Origin: a virus
IMG/VR virus record: IMGVR_UViG_3300024231_000003
Span: 1 to 64,000 of that record
Reading direction: 5' to 3' (one strand)
DNA length: 64,000 nucleotides
Positions 16,927 through 25,273 of this stretch are shown here, piece after piece. Position 1 is the first letter of the stretch; each line of letters begins with the position of its first letter. The notes beneath the pieces are model-generated. The model ran no database searches. It saw nothing but the letters and a program-made list of their open reading frames with translations, and was not told the DNA's origin. The translations under genes were made by a program, and so were the position numbers.

Positions 16927-17214
16927 ATGATACTTGGTGATGGATATAATGCAGTTGTAACTGAAGCAAAGGTTGTTTTTGCTCGTCGTGGCAAATCAAT
17001 AGCAACAAAATTTAGATGCACAGTTGGCCCAAGAGCCGGCAGAGTAGTATCAAATCCCAGTAGATGTGCCGCCCCTATTGATTTAAAAAAGCGTTTTATT
17101 TTAAAACGTACCAAAGCAGCCAAAGGTGCAAGAATGGCTAAAAAAGCACAAAGAACTAAGAGAATGAACCCTGCAAGTAAAATTGTGGCGAGACTTAATA
17201 AGGCAAGAAGATGA
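16927..17214 (+). CDS. Small very basic phage protein
   Basis: 95 residues, strongly basic, with a short N-terminal beta region (KFRCTVGPRAGRVVSNPSRC) containing two cysteines and a Lys/Arg-rich C-terminal half. It probably binds DNA or RNA. Similar basic proteins are conserved in marine T4-like phages at this point of the late region. It overlaps the next gene by four bases. Confidence 0.6.
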   Translation: MILGDGYNAVVTEAKVVFARRGKSIATKFRCTVGPRAGRVVSNPSRCAAPIDLKKRFILKRTKAAKGARMAKKAQRTKRMNPASKIVARLNKARR

Positions 17215-17714
17215 AATTAGTAAATGGAAACCTAGTAATAACAACAGTACAATTTGTTAAAGATAATTTTAAAGTAGATGTAGATAAAAAAGAAGTAGCA
17301 GATGTTATACGCTCTCTATCATTTACTGAAACATTAAAACTTGCAGATGCTATTAAAACAGATGATGCCGTAAGTGTATCTTCTTACTTTGATATAGCAG
17401 AGATATCTGAAGCTGGATATGGTACAATAGGTACACAACAAGCTTCATCAAGTAGTATAAAATCACAAGCTACAAAAGATGTAAATGCGCAACGCAGAGC
17501 AAATAATGCACAACAAGATGCAAATAGAGATGCTAATGTTAATGACAGAAGTGTACCAGGAAACATTAATAAAACACAAACTGGACAACCTGGTATGAGA
17601 TATGACCAACGTGCAGATCCAGATGATGTTCAACGTGGACAAAATTCAGCTCAAGCAGCAACAAATGCTGCTGAAATTGCAAGATTAAAACAATTAGTAC
17701 AGGCTAGAAGATAA
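17211..17714 (+). CDS. Hypothetical late protein with a low-complexity C-terminal half
   Basis: 167 residues. The first ~65 form a compact helical region; the rest is Gln/Asn/Ala/Asp-rich and likely disordered (NAQQDANRDANVNDR). It overlaps its neighbours by four and one bases. Late co-transcription suggests a virion or scaffold role. Unrecognised. Confidence 0.55.
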   Translation: MKLVNGNLVITTVQFVKDNFKVDVDKKEVADVIRSLSFTETLKLADAIKTDDAVSVSSYFDIAEISEAGYGTIGTQQASSSSIKSQATKDVNAQRRANNAQQDANRDANVNDRSVPGNINKTQTGQPGMRYDQRADPDDVQRGQNSAQAATNAAEIARLKQLVQARR

Positions 17715-17908
17715 TGAAAACATTAACTGGGCCAGGTGGAATTTCAACATTTGTTAGTTTGCATGAAAACCGTGCATACGAAAATTTAGTTGAAAGAGTA
17801 TGTAAAGACGATATTTCTGAAAGACAAGCATTACTATTACAAAGTCTAGTAAATAAAAATTTAGTAAAACGAGTAATTGAAAATAAAAAAGTATATTACC
17901 AAAGATAA
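17714..17908 (+). CDS. Small winged-helix-like protein
   Basis: 64 residues. The C-terminal part (ISERQALLLQSLVNKNLVKRVIENKKVYYQR) has the helix-turn-helix then beta-wing rhythm of small winged-helix DNA-binding domains. It overlaps the previous stop by one base. No family is certain; it could simply be a small helical virion protein. Confidence 0.5.
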   Translation: MKTLTGPGGISTFVSLHENRAYENLVERVCKDDISERQALLLQSLVNKNLVKRVIENKKVYYQR

Positions 17909-17922
17909 CAAGGAACCATAAA

Positions 17923-18507
17923 ATGTCTGATCCAAACGATATGTTAAATATCTTGCAAAAATTAGAAGAAGCAAAGAACAATAAAACACCTAGTATTGAT
18001 GGAACAAAATCATATAGTGTTAGTAAAGATGCAGCTGGAATGCTGAATATTTTAGAAAAGTTAGAAGCCGCTACAACTAGTGCTGCTCAAACTATTGTTA
18101 CTGAATCTAAGGAAGATATAACACTAAGTGCAGGTGCAATACAAAATAATACTGTAACAGTTGGCAAATACAATGTAGTTATGGAAAAGAAAGTAGTTGT
18201 TGAAGGCATTAAAAAAACATTTTATTCTGTTACTGATAAAAAAGGTGACGTAATATATGGAGATATAGCGTTATTTGAGAGTGCAATGGGCATTGTTAAA
18301 GGACTTTTATTCAATAAAGATCACGCTATAAATAAAATCGTTACACTTGATAGTAGGTACGGCAGTCATTTATCTGAAGCCGCATTATATCAATATAAAG
18401 CAAAAACATTAAAAGAAGAATATAAAAAAGATGTAGCAGTAGCAAAGCAAAGTCATGCAATAAGCAAGATGACGCAAATTAAAAAACAGATTAAAAATTT
18501 GTTATAG
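17923..18507 (+). CDS. Hypothetical late protein with an N-terminal peptide repeat
   Basis: 194 residues. A short motif appears twice near the N-terminus: DMLNILQKLEEA and GMLNILEKLEAA, about 34 residues apart, separated by Ser/Lys-rich linkers. This looks like a duplicated binding peptide. The C-terminal half is a beta-then-helical globular domain (GKYNVVMEKKVVVEGIKKTFYSV). An AAGGAA SD sequence precedes the start. Possible scaffold or prohead partner; not recognised. Confidence 0.6.
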   Translation: MSDPNDMLNILQKLEEAKNNKTPSIDGTKSYSVSKDAAGMLNILEKLEAATTSAAQTIVTESKEDITLSAGAIQNNTVTVGKYNVVMEKKVVVEGIKKTFYSVTDKKGDVIYGDIALFESAMGIVKGLLFNKDHAINKIVTLDSRYGSHLSEAALYQYKAKTLKEEYKKDVAVAKQSHAISKMTQIKKQIKNLL

Positions 18508-18515
18508 CATAAATA
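18508..18515 (+). promoter_or_regulatory. Late promoter for the 18554 gene
   Basis: CATAAATA about 40 bp upstream of ATG 18554, which also has an AGGGG SD sequence. Confidence 0.5.
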
Positions 18516-18553
18516 CATTAAGTACTAAGATATAAATTATAGGGGTTATAATA

Positions 18554-19258
18554 ATGAACTTAAATCAATTACAAGAAAACAGACTGTCAAAAGTTGATCG
18601 TGTCCTACGTGAAGTATTCGGCGCAAATATCAATTTTTCAGCAGAAACAGCAAAGCTTCAAGCAATGAGCGAAGCTACGCAAAACAAAATTAATCAACTA
18701 CGTGAAAGTGGTGTTGATGTTAGTAATAAACAATATCAAAAATTATTACTAGTTGCAGAAGGCTTTACAGAAGCATTATCAGACCGTGTTGATGAATCAG
18801 CAGATCTTGACACAGCTGAAGTATTACTAGCAGCAAAGCAAATGGCAGACGATTTACAAAAAATGGCTGAAAACTTAGCAAGTATGCAAGTTGAAGACTT
18901 AATGTCAATCACTAATGCTATGAAAGAAGAAGTTGGCACAGCAGAAGCAGAAGCATTTAATGCATCAGCAGAAGCAGCAATTGGCTCAGCACTAGAAGCA
19001 GTTAAAACAGCTAACGATCAAGTTAGTAATGCAGTATTAGTAGCACAAGGTGAACCAGCAACAGATATGGACATGCCAATGGGTGAACCAGAAGTTGATG
19101 ACTTAGATGTAGATCTAGATGTAGACATGGATGTAGACACTGATGATTTTGGTGGTGCAGATGCAGCTAATATGGATGTAGATGTAGACGGCAGAGAGAT
19201 GAAAGAATCAGTTACTAAAGAAGATCTTAAAGCAACATTTGCAAAGATTAAAAAGTAA
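18554..19258 (+). CDS. Acidic helical late protein with an Asp/Val repeat tail
   Basis: 234 residues. The first ~165 are helical and Ala/Glu-rich (KQMADDLQKMAENLASMQVED). A tail of alternating Asp, Val, Leu and Met (DLDVDLDVDMDVDTDD) follows, then a short charged C-terminus. Prohead core or scaffolding proteins of T4-like phages are often helical and acidic, but no direct match is visible. It has its own late promoter and overlaps the next start by one base (TAATG). Confidence 0.6.
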   Translation: MNLNQLQENRLSKVDRVLREVFGANINFSAETAKLQAMSEATQNKINQLRESGVDVSNKQYQKLLLVAEGFTEALSDRVDESADLDTAEVLLAAKQMADDLQKMAENLASMQVEDLMSITNAMKEEVGTAEAEAFNASAEAAIGSALEAVKTANDQVSNAVLVAQGEPATDMDMPMGEPEVDDLDVDLDVDMDVDTDDFGGADAANMDVDVDGREMKESVTKEDLKATFAKIKK

Positions 19259-19569
19259 TGAGATACGCCGATCTAATAAGAGGAGAGGTGATAGATCTTA
19301 TCACTGTTCTTGATGCTGAAGGTATAAACACTGTGCCAATGGAAGTTTTACAAAATGAACTTTCAAAAATTGACATAAATGTTGACTCAGCATCATTAAT
19401 GCCTGTATTAGATAAACTTCGTATTGTTGACAATATTAAAGACGGAGTAGTTTACTTTAATAGTGACGAAAACCATGGAGAATACAATAGCCAACCTGAT
19501 CCAGAAAAGCAAGATAAAAAAATTGATAGTATGGCCAGGAAGCAAGTTAACAAAGAGATAAAAAAATGA
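19258..19569 (+). CDS. Small winged-helix-like protein
   Basis: 103 residues. The N-terminal ~65 residues (VIDLITVLDAEGINTVPMEVLQNELSK ... VLDKLRIVDNIKDGVVYF) have a helix-helix-helix-wing rhythm suggesting a small winged helix; the tail is charged and disordered. It resembles the 17714 protein in design only. Overlaps neighbours by one and four bases. Confidence 0.5.
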   Translation: MRYADLIRGEVIDLITVLDAEGINTVPMEVLQNELSKIDINVDSASLMPVLDKLRIVDNIKDGVVYFNSDENHGEYNSQPDPEKQDKKIDSMARKQVNKEIKK

Positions 19570-20183
19570 ATATTGGATTAAATGCAGCACAAGCAAGAGC
19601 CAAAAGCTCACAGGATATGATAGTTTTTGACGAAAACGTAGCTATTATGAAACAAATAATAACTGACACTGCCCTGGGTGCATTTGAAAGTTATATTACT
19701 GATAATACTATAATGACACTTTCAACTCCAATAGCGGTAAAACAAGGAACAGTTTATAACCCCACTGTTTCTGTTGGAGATACTTTGATTATCCAAGACG
19801 TAACAGTTGTGCTTGGTTCTACTAGCACAGACCTAAATGGTATTATCTGTGATATTAACGATGCTGAAATACCAGGCGTAGTAGCATCAAAAGACAGTGG
19901 ATATTTAGTATTAACAGTTGAACTAGTAGCATCTACTACGTGGACTTATACTATCGGAGCTGGCACAGCCAACACATCATTAGGACTTATAGCTGGAACA
20001 TATACTATTGCTGATACAGCAAGTGTTTCATATTTCAATACTTGGCAAGGCACATTAACTGACCGTGCATTACAAAATCAAATGCAACAAGTTATGAATC
20101 ATTTCAATAACTTAGGATACAAGATAGAACAAATTACAAATACTACTACTGCAAAAACATTTAAGTGGCACGTATACTGGTAA
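19566..20183 (+). CDS. Probable virion structural protein
   Basis: 205 residues. A helical N-terminus (LNAAQARAKSSQDMIVFDENVAIM) precedes a beta-rich, Thr/Ala-rich body and a final helical segment that ends in FKWHVYW. The composition fits a tail or neck appendage protein. It is translated from an ATG overlapping the previous stop by four bases. No enzyme motif. Confidence 0.55.
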   Translation: MNIGLNAAQARAKSSQDMIVFDENVAIMKQIITDTALGAFESYITDNTIMTLSTPIAVKQGTVYNPTVSVGDTLIIQDVTVVLGSTSTDLNGIICDINDAEIPGVVASKDSGYLVLTVELVASTTWTYTIGAGTANTSLGLIAGTYTIADTASVSYFNTWQGTLTDRALQNQMQQVMNHFNNLGYKIEQITNTTTAKTFKWHVYW

Positions 20184-20202
20184 TCCTGTATAGGAAAAAC
20201 AA

Positions 20203-20970
20203 ATGAAATTTCAAATAAAAAAGATAGCCTTCATTGGTTGCAGCCATTTTTCTGCCTTTGAGACAGGTGCAGGACAAGGTAAAGATAGTTGGACGTGGCA
20301 ACTAGCTGAAAAATTCCCACATCATTTATATAGAAACTACAGTATTGGAGGACGTGGATTAGAGTATTTTCAATGGTGTATAATGGACGCAAAAAAATGG
20401 GGCGCCAATATTGTATTTGTTAATAAAACATATACAGGCAGATGGGGATTATTAGGACAGTTTGATGAAAATGCACCATCTGAATTTGTTTGGGACTTAC
20501 ATGTTATAGATAGTAAATGGTCTGAGGTATACTTAAAATCAGCACATGTATGGGGGAGCCAAGGATCAAATCATGTAAATGGCAACTTAGCACCATATTT
20601 AAAACGTTCTGTTGAAACAGCCTTAGACGTTGTTACAGAAGTTTCTATAGCTAATGAACTAAGAAAAAGTTATGAGTATGAATGGTATAAAATAGCACCG
20701 TCTATGTATAATTTTGATGATTTTTTCTTAGTACATTGGGCACCTGACAATGAGGACTATCCAGAGTCTTTATCAAATTTTAGTGATACTACTGTAGTAG
20801 ATATGCTAAGAGCTGAAGTAGGATGCAATCATGAGCATGAACTATATCCGTATGGTATTACACTTGCAGAAGACGACAACCACCTAACACACAAGGGACA
20901 TAAACTAGTATTGGACAAATATATTTTATCTTCTGAAAAAGTTAGAAATGCATTGACATCTACTGAATAA
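20203..20970 (+). CDS. SGNH/GDSL-like hydrolase
   Basis: 255 residues. Block I is IGCSHFSAF with the nucleophile-position Ser in GCSH; GGRGLEY fits block II Gly; DDNHLTHKGHKLV near the C-terminus supplies the Asp-x-x-His of block V. SGNH enzymes are esterases or acetylhydrolases acting on glycans and lipids. The gene lies at the end of a virion gene run, which suggests depolymerising or deacetylating activity on the host surface, or glycan editing. A second, diverged SGNH protein is encoded at 34214-34981. Confidence 0.65.
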   Translation: MKFQIKKIAFIGCSHFSAFETGAGQGKDSWTWQLAEKFPHHLYRNYSIGGRGLEYFQWCIMDAKKWGANIVFVNKTYTGRWGLLGQFDENAPSEFVWDLHVIDSKWSEVYLKSAHVWGSQGSNHVNGNLAPYLKRSVETALDVVTEVSIANELRKSYEYEWYKIAPSMYNFDDFFLVHWAPDNEDYPESLSNFSDTTVVDMLRAEVGCNHEHELYPYGITLAEDDNHLTHKGHKLVLDKYILSSEKVRNALTSTE

Positions 20971-20981
20971 AATAGTATAAT
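20953..20981 (+). promoter_or_regulatory. Sigma70-type promoter for the PD-(D/E)XK nuclease, leaderless geometry
   Basis: TTGACA (20953-20958), 17-bp spacer, perfect TATAAT (20976-20981), then six bases to ATG 20988. The +1 should be the A of the start codon. No SD sequence. Confidence 0.75.
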
Positions 20982-20987
20982 CAGAGT

Positions 20988-21680
20988 ATGTTTAAAACAA
21001 CTCAACCATATAATTATCAAGAACTAAAGCGTACAGAAGTAGACGGTAAACGTTTATACAAGAATCCTTGGGGAGAACCTGTGCCAAGTGTAACAACCAT
21101 TCTAAGTGCTACACAACCAGCAGAAAAGCGTCAAGCATTGGCTAACTGGCGTAAGCGTGTTGGTACAGAAGAAGCACAACGTATTACTACAACTGCTGCT
21201 AACCGTGGAACAGTTATGCATAATATATTAGAACACTGGGCTTTAGAAAAATATGAAGAATATAATCCAGGAAACAATATAGTACATCAACAAGCTAAAG
21301 CAATGGCAGCTGAAGTTATCCGTAATATTGACCCTAATGTTGAAGAAGTGTGGGGTACAGAAGTTATGTTATGTATGCCTCAGCTATATGCTGGTACCAC
21401 TGATCTTGTTGGTATGTACAAAGGTAAACAAACAATTATGGATTTTAAGCAAACAAATAAGCCTAAGAAACGTGAATGGATTGACGACTATTTTATGCAA
21501 GGTGCAGCATATGCATTAGCACATAATGAGTTGTACGAAACTAAGATCGAAAATATTGCCATCTTTATGTGTAGTGGCGAATGTGAATTTCAGTTATTTG
21601 AAGTAGCAGAAGAAGAATTTAAGCATTGGGAAACAAAATGGTCCCAAAAAGTCGCCCAGTTTTATGGCGTCAACGTATAA
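20988..21680 (+). CDS. PD-(D/E)XK exonuclease (RecB/Cas4-like)
   Basis: 230 residues. The nuclease core is visible: GTVMHNILEHWAL (motif with His), YAGTTDLVGMYKGKQTIMDFKQT, where the two aspartates and Lys form the D...DxK metal site, and a downstream QGAAYALAHNE helix with the QxxxY-type motif. Such enzymes trim DNA ends in recombination. It is transcribed from a perfect sigma70-type promoter within the late region, so it is probably early-expressed. In cyanophages similar proteins are annotated as exonucleases. Confidence 0.85.
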   Translation: MFKTTQPYNYQELKRTEVDGKRLYKNPWGEPVPSVTTILSATQPAEKRQALANWRKRVGTEEAQRITTTAANRGTVMHNILEHWALEKYEEYNPGNNIVHQQAKAMAAEVIRNIDPNVEEVWGTEVMLCMPQLYAGTTDLVGMYKGKQTIMDFKQTNKPKKREWIDDYFMQGAAYALAHNELYETKIENIAIFMCSGECEFQLFEVAEEEFKHWETKWSQKVAQFYGVNV

Positions 21681-21683
21681 ATA
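21676..21683 (+). promoter_or_regulatory. Late promoter for the 21709 virion gene
   Basis: TATAAATA, a perfect T4 late motif, located in the last codons of the nuclease gene; the start codon has a GAAGGA SD sequence. Confidence 0.7.
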
Positions 21684-21708
21684 CACGATATAGAAGGACA
21701 TCATAAAA

Positions 21709-22500
21709 ATGGCAGAAACAATTATCGCGAAACTGCTAGTTCGTCAAGGAAGTATTCAAGATCTTCCAATGTTGGCAGCTGGTGAATTTGGTCTCGCACA
21801 GGACGAGCAACGCTTATTTATTGGACAAACTCCAAAAACAGGAACACTAGTTAGTGCAACTGTTAATTCAGCAACAGTAAAATTTAGTAATAGTTTTAAT
21901 GATCAGGCTGATCAATATGTAATTGATTTGGATACAGCTTACAATAGGTCATACCAAATTGACGTATATGATTCCGTTACAAACCAACAGATTCCATCTA
22001 TTTTAGGTACAGATATAAGTTCTAACGATGGTGAAAATACTTTCGATCCAGGACTGAGTAGAGCACTAACTACAGCTGATACCATCACTCTTAGGCATAA
22101 TAAAGAAATCACAAATTATAAATCAGATGACCAGATTATAGGAGGCGTAGAATCTATATACCTAGATCCGGTATCTTCACCAGGAACGCCAGAAAATACT
22201 AATCCACGTATTGATTTTAATAGTGAAATAAAAAACAGTATAACATTTGAGTATATGTTAACTTTGGGTACTAATACTACTAGTATAAGAAAAGGAACAT
22301 TATCTATTTCAGTTTATGGAGATGCTACTTCTAATATTGACGATAATTTTACATCAACTGCTGATTTAGCCAATGTAAAATTTAGTATACATGGAGTAAC
22401 ACCAAAGCACTTTAATTTGCAATACGATACTACTAATATAGAACAAATGCAATTTAGCTATACACAAAAATCATTTAAACAAAATCCTGTAATTAATTAA
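21709..22500 (+). CDS. Probable tail-fibre or adaptor structural protein
   Basis: 263 residues. The N-terminus (KLLVRQGSIQDLPMLAAGEFGLAQDEQRLFIG) matches the repeated 'R.G....LP.L..GE.g...D...lfiG' module at the start of many phage tail-fibre and tropism proteins. The rest is beta-rich and Thr/Ser/Asn-rich. Late promoter, GAAGGA SD sequence. Probably a virion component; whether it binds receptor is unknown. Confidence 0.65.
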   Translation: MAETIIAKLLVRQGSIQDLPMLAAGEFGLAQDEQRLFIGQTPKTGTLVSATVNSATVKFSNSFNDQADQYVIDLDTAYNRSYQIDVYDSVTNQQIPSILGTDISSNDGENTFDPGLSRALTTADTITLRHNKEITNYKSDDQIIGGVESIYLDPVSSPGTPENTNPRIDFNSEIKNSITFEYMLTLGTNTTSIRKGTLSISVYGDATSNIDDNFTSTADLANVKFSIHGVTPKHFNLQYDTTNIEQMQFSYTQKSFKQNPVIN

Positions 22501-22513
22501 AACAGAAAATATT

Positions 22514-22945
22514 ATGAACGAAATATGGCTTATGTCTCCTAACGCCAGACTTAAAAAATGGCGATCATTTAGGAAAGATCTAGTTAATCTAGAGTATATG
22601 GATGCAATCACAGCTTGCGTTGAGCTGTGGTCAAGCGCACCAATCTCTTCAAGAGTACTAGATATATATAATACAGATACCTGGTTACGACCATGGGATC
22701 TACTTTGGTCAGGTGACTTAGACCAAGATGCTATAACATTAGGTATGGCATACACATTACAGCTAGGAGGCATTTCAGATAATGAGATCCGACTAGTACA
22801 AGACCAGAATAAAACTTTTTTAAAACTAATAGTAGTTGTTGACAACCAATATGTTTTAAGTTATAGTTACGGAGAAATTGAAGACATTAAAGTCTTGGAA
22901 GATGTAGATACACTAACTACTGTTCCAGTACAAGACTTATTATAA
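22514..22945 (+). CDS. Conserved hypothetical protein upstream of nrdA
   Basis: 143 residues, Trp-rich (LWSSAPISSRVLDIYNTDTWLRPWDLLWSGDLDQ), with a beta-containing C-terminal half. The 'W.PWDLLW.G' motif is typical of small proteins in marine T4-like genomes whose function is unknown. nrdA starts 21 bp after its stop. Confidence 0.6.
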   Translation: MNEIWLMSPNARLKKWRSFRKDLVNLEYMDAITACVELWSSAPISSRVLDIYNTDTWLRPWDLLWSGDLDQDAITLGMAYTLQLGGISDNEIRLVQDQNKTFLKLIVVVDNQYVLSYSYGEIEDIKVLEDVDTLTTVPVQDLL

Positions 22946-22966
22946 GAGAATGGGGTGAACAAATAA

Positions 22967-25264
22967 ATGAGTAAAGAAATTACAGTAATTAAAAGAGATG
23001 GCACTAAAGAGTCATTGGACCTGGAAAAGATGCATCAAGTTGTATTTTTTGCTTGTGAAGGAATAGCTGGTGTAAGTGCTAGTGAAGTAGAAATAAAAAG
23101 TCACATTCAATTTTACAATGGTATTGAAACTGCGGATGTACAAGAAACATTAATTAAAGCTGCTGCTGATTTAATTAGTGAAGAAACACCTAACTACCAA
23201 TGGGTAGCAGGACGTTTAGTAAACTATCATATTCGTAAGCAAGTATATGGTGATTTTGAGCCATGGCATTTACGTGATATTGCTAAGAAAAATGTAGAGC
23301 TAGGTTACTACGATAACAATTTTTTTACTGCCTTTACTGATGATGAAATTGATCAGCTTAACAGATATATTAAGCATCAACGTGATGAGAACATCTCATA
23401 TGTTGGTATGGAACAATTTCGTGGAAAATATTTAACACAAAACCGTGTAACTGGGCAGTTGTATGAAACTCCTCAGATTGCATATATGATGATCGCAGCA
23501 ACACTATTTCAAGACTATCCAACAGATACACGTATGAAATGGATTAAGGACTTTTATGACGCTTCTAGTAATTTCGATATTAGTTTACCTACTCCTATTA
23601 TGGCCGGACTCCGCTCGCCGCAACGTCAATTCAGCAGTTGTGTACTTATTGAGACCGATGATAGTCTTGACTCTATTAATGCTACTAGTAGTTCTATTGT
23701 AAAGTATGTAAGTCAAAAAGCAGGTATTGGAATTGGTGCTGGTAGTATACGTGCAATTGGATCTCCTATACGTAATGGTGATACATCACATACAGGCGTT
23801 ATTCCTTTTTATAAGCATTTTCAGTCAGCAGTAAAATCATGTTCACAAGGCGGTGTTCGTGGTGGTGCAGCTACACTGCATTATCCAATTTGGCATTATG
23901 AAGTAGAGGATATGCTTGTACTAAAGAATAACAAAGGTACAGAAGATAATCGAGTACGTCACATGGATTATAGTGTACAATTTAATAAACTAATGTATGA
24001 GCGTCTAATGACAGGTGGAGATATTACATTATTCTCTCCAGCAGATGTTCCTGGTTTATATGATGCATTTTTTAATGATCAAGACGAATTTAAACGTTTA
24101 TACGAAACAGCAGAACGTAATACGCATATACGCAAAAAGACTATTAAAGCGGCAGAACTTTTTGGCTTGTTTATGGAAGAACGTAAGAATACAGGCCGTA
24201 TTTACCTACAAAATGTAGACCATGCAAATACGCATAGTAGCTTTGATGAATCAGCTGCTGCAATACGCATGAGTAACTTGTGTCAGGAAATTAATTTACC
24301 AACTACTCCACTTACAGATTTTACTGATCCAAACGGTGAAATATCACTATGTACACTTGCAGCAATTAATTGGGGTAATATTAAAACTCCAGCAGATTTT
24401 GAGAGAGTATGTACTCTTGCAGTACGTGCATTAGATCAGTTACTAGATTATCAAAATTATCCAGTACTAGCAGCAGAGCTATCAACAATGAAACGCCGTC
24501 CATTAGGTATTGGTATTATCAACTTTGCATATTGGTTAGCTAAGAATGATCATTCTTACCAAGACATTAGTGAAGAAGGACTTGCATTAGTAGACGAATG
24601 GGCAGAAGCGTGGAGCTATTACCTTATTAAAGCAAGTGCAGACTTAGCAGCGGAAAAAGGTATTATATCAGGAAAAGACGAAACAAAGTATGGCCAAGGA
24701 ATCACACCTAACCAAACATATAAAAAAGACGTAGATGATCTTGTACCTCACGTTGAGCGTATGGATTGGGATAGCCTACGTGAGCAATTAAAAGAAACAG
24801 GAACACGCAATAGTACATTAATGGCACTTATGCCTGCAGAAACATCAGCACAAATTAGTAACAGCACAAACGGTATTGAACCACCACGTGCATATGTAAG
24901 TATTAAGCAATCAAAGCATGGTGTACTAAAGCAAGTTGTTCCAGGTTATCCACGCTTAAAAAACAAATACGATTTACTATGGGATCAACGTAGCCCAGAA
25001 GGATATATTAAAATTATGGCAGTATTGCAAAAGTATATCGATCAGGGCATTAGTGTAAACACAAGTTATAATCCAGCGTTTTATGAAGATGAAAAGATTC
25101 CAATGAGTACAATGCTTGGTCACCTATTGACATTTTACAAATATGGCGGCAAGCAATTGTATTACTTTAACACAAATGATGGTCAAGGAGAAATTGACGT
25201 AACATCAGAACCACTTGCACAAGGACTTATCGATGATGAAGCCTGTGATAGTTGCACAATTTAG
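22967..25264 (+). CDS. nrdA: Ribonucleotide reductase class Ia, large subunit
   Basis: Reduces ribonucleoside diphosphates for phage DNA synthesis. 765 residues with an N-terminal ATP-cone region (ITVIKRDGTKESLDL), the redox Cys in SSCVLIE, the thiyl radical Cys in SNLCQEINLP, the partner Cys in ISLCTLAAIN, the radical-transfer Tyr pair in KQLYYFN and a C-terminal CDSC thiol motif. No intron, intein or split is present, unlike several T4-like phages. Start has a GGGG-type SD sequence. Operon with nrdB and glutaredoxin. Confidence 0.97.
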   Translation: MSKEITVIKRDGTKESLDLEKMHQVVFFACEGIAGVSASEVEIKSHIQFYNGIETADVQETLIKAAADLISEETPNYQWVAGRLVNYHIRKQVYGDFEPWHLRDIAKKNVELGYYDNNFFTAFTDDEIDQLNRYIKHQRDENISYVGMEQFRGKYLTQNRVTGQLYETPQIAYMMIAATLFQDYPTDTRMKWIKDFYDASSNFDISLPTPIMAGLRSPQRQFSSCVLIETDDSLDSINATSSSIVKYVSQKAGIGIGAGSIRAIGSPIRNGDTSHTGVIPFYKHFQSAVKSCSQGGVRGGAATLHYPIWHYEVEDMLVLKNNKGTEDNRVRHMDYSVQFNKLMYERLMTGGDITLFSPADVPGLYDAFFNDQDEFKRLYETAERNTHIRKKTIKAAELFGLFMEERKNTGRIYLQNVDHANTHSSFDESAAAIRMSNLCQEINLPTTPLTDFTDPNGEISLCTLAAINWGNIKTPADFERVCTLAVRALDQLLDYQNYPVLAAELSTMKRRPLGIGIINFAYWLAKNDHSYQDISEEGLALVDEWAEAWSYYLIKASADLAAEKGIISGKDETKYGQGITPNQTYKKDVDDLVPHVERMDWDSLREQLKETGTRNSTLMALMPAETSAQISNSTNGIEPPRAYVSIKQSKHGVLKQVVPGYPRLKNKYDLLWDQRSPEGYIKIMAVLQKYIDQGISVNTSYNPAFYEDEKIPMSTMLGHLLTFYKYGGKQLYYFNTNDGQGEIDVTSEPLAQGLIDDEACDSCTI

Positions 25265-25273
25265 GAAAAACAA

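Noticed and set aside
22967-25264. Group I intron or intein in nrdA
   Set aside because: The frame is continuous, with all catalytic motifs in order and ordinary length.
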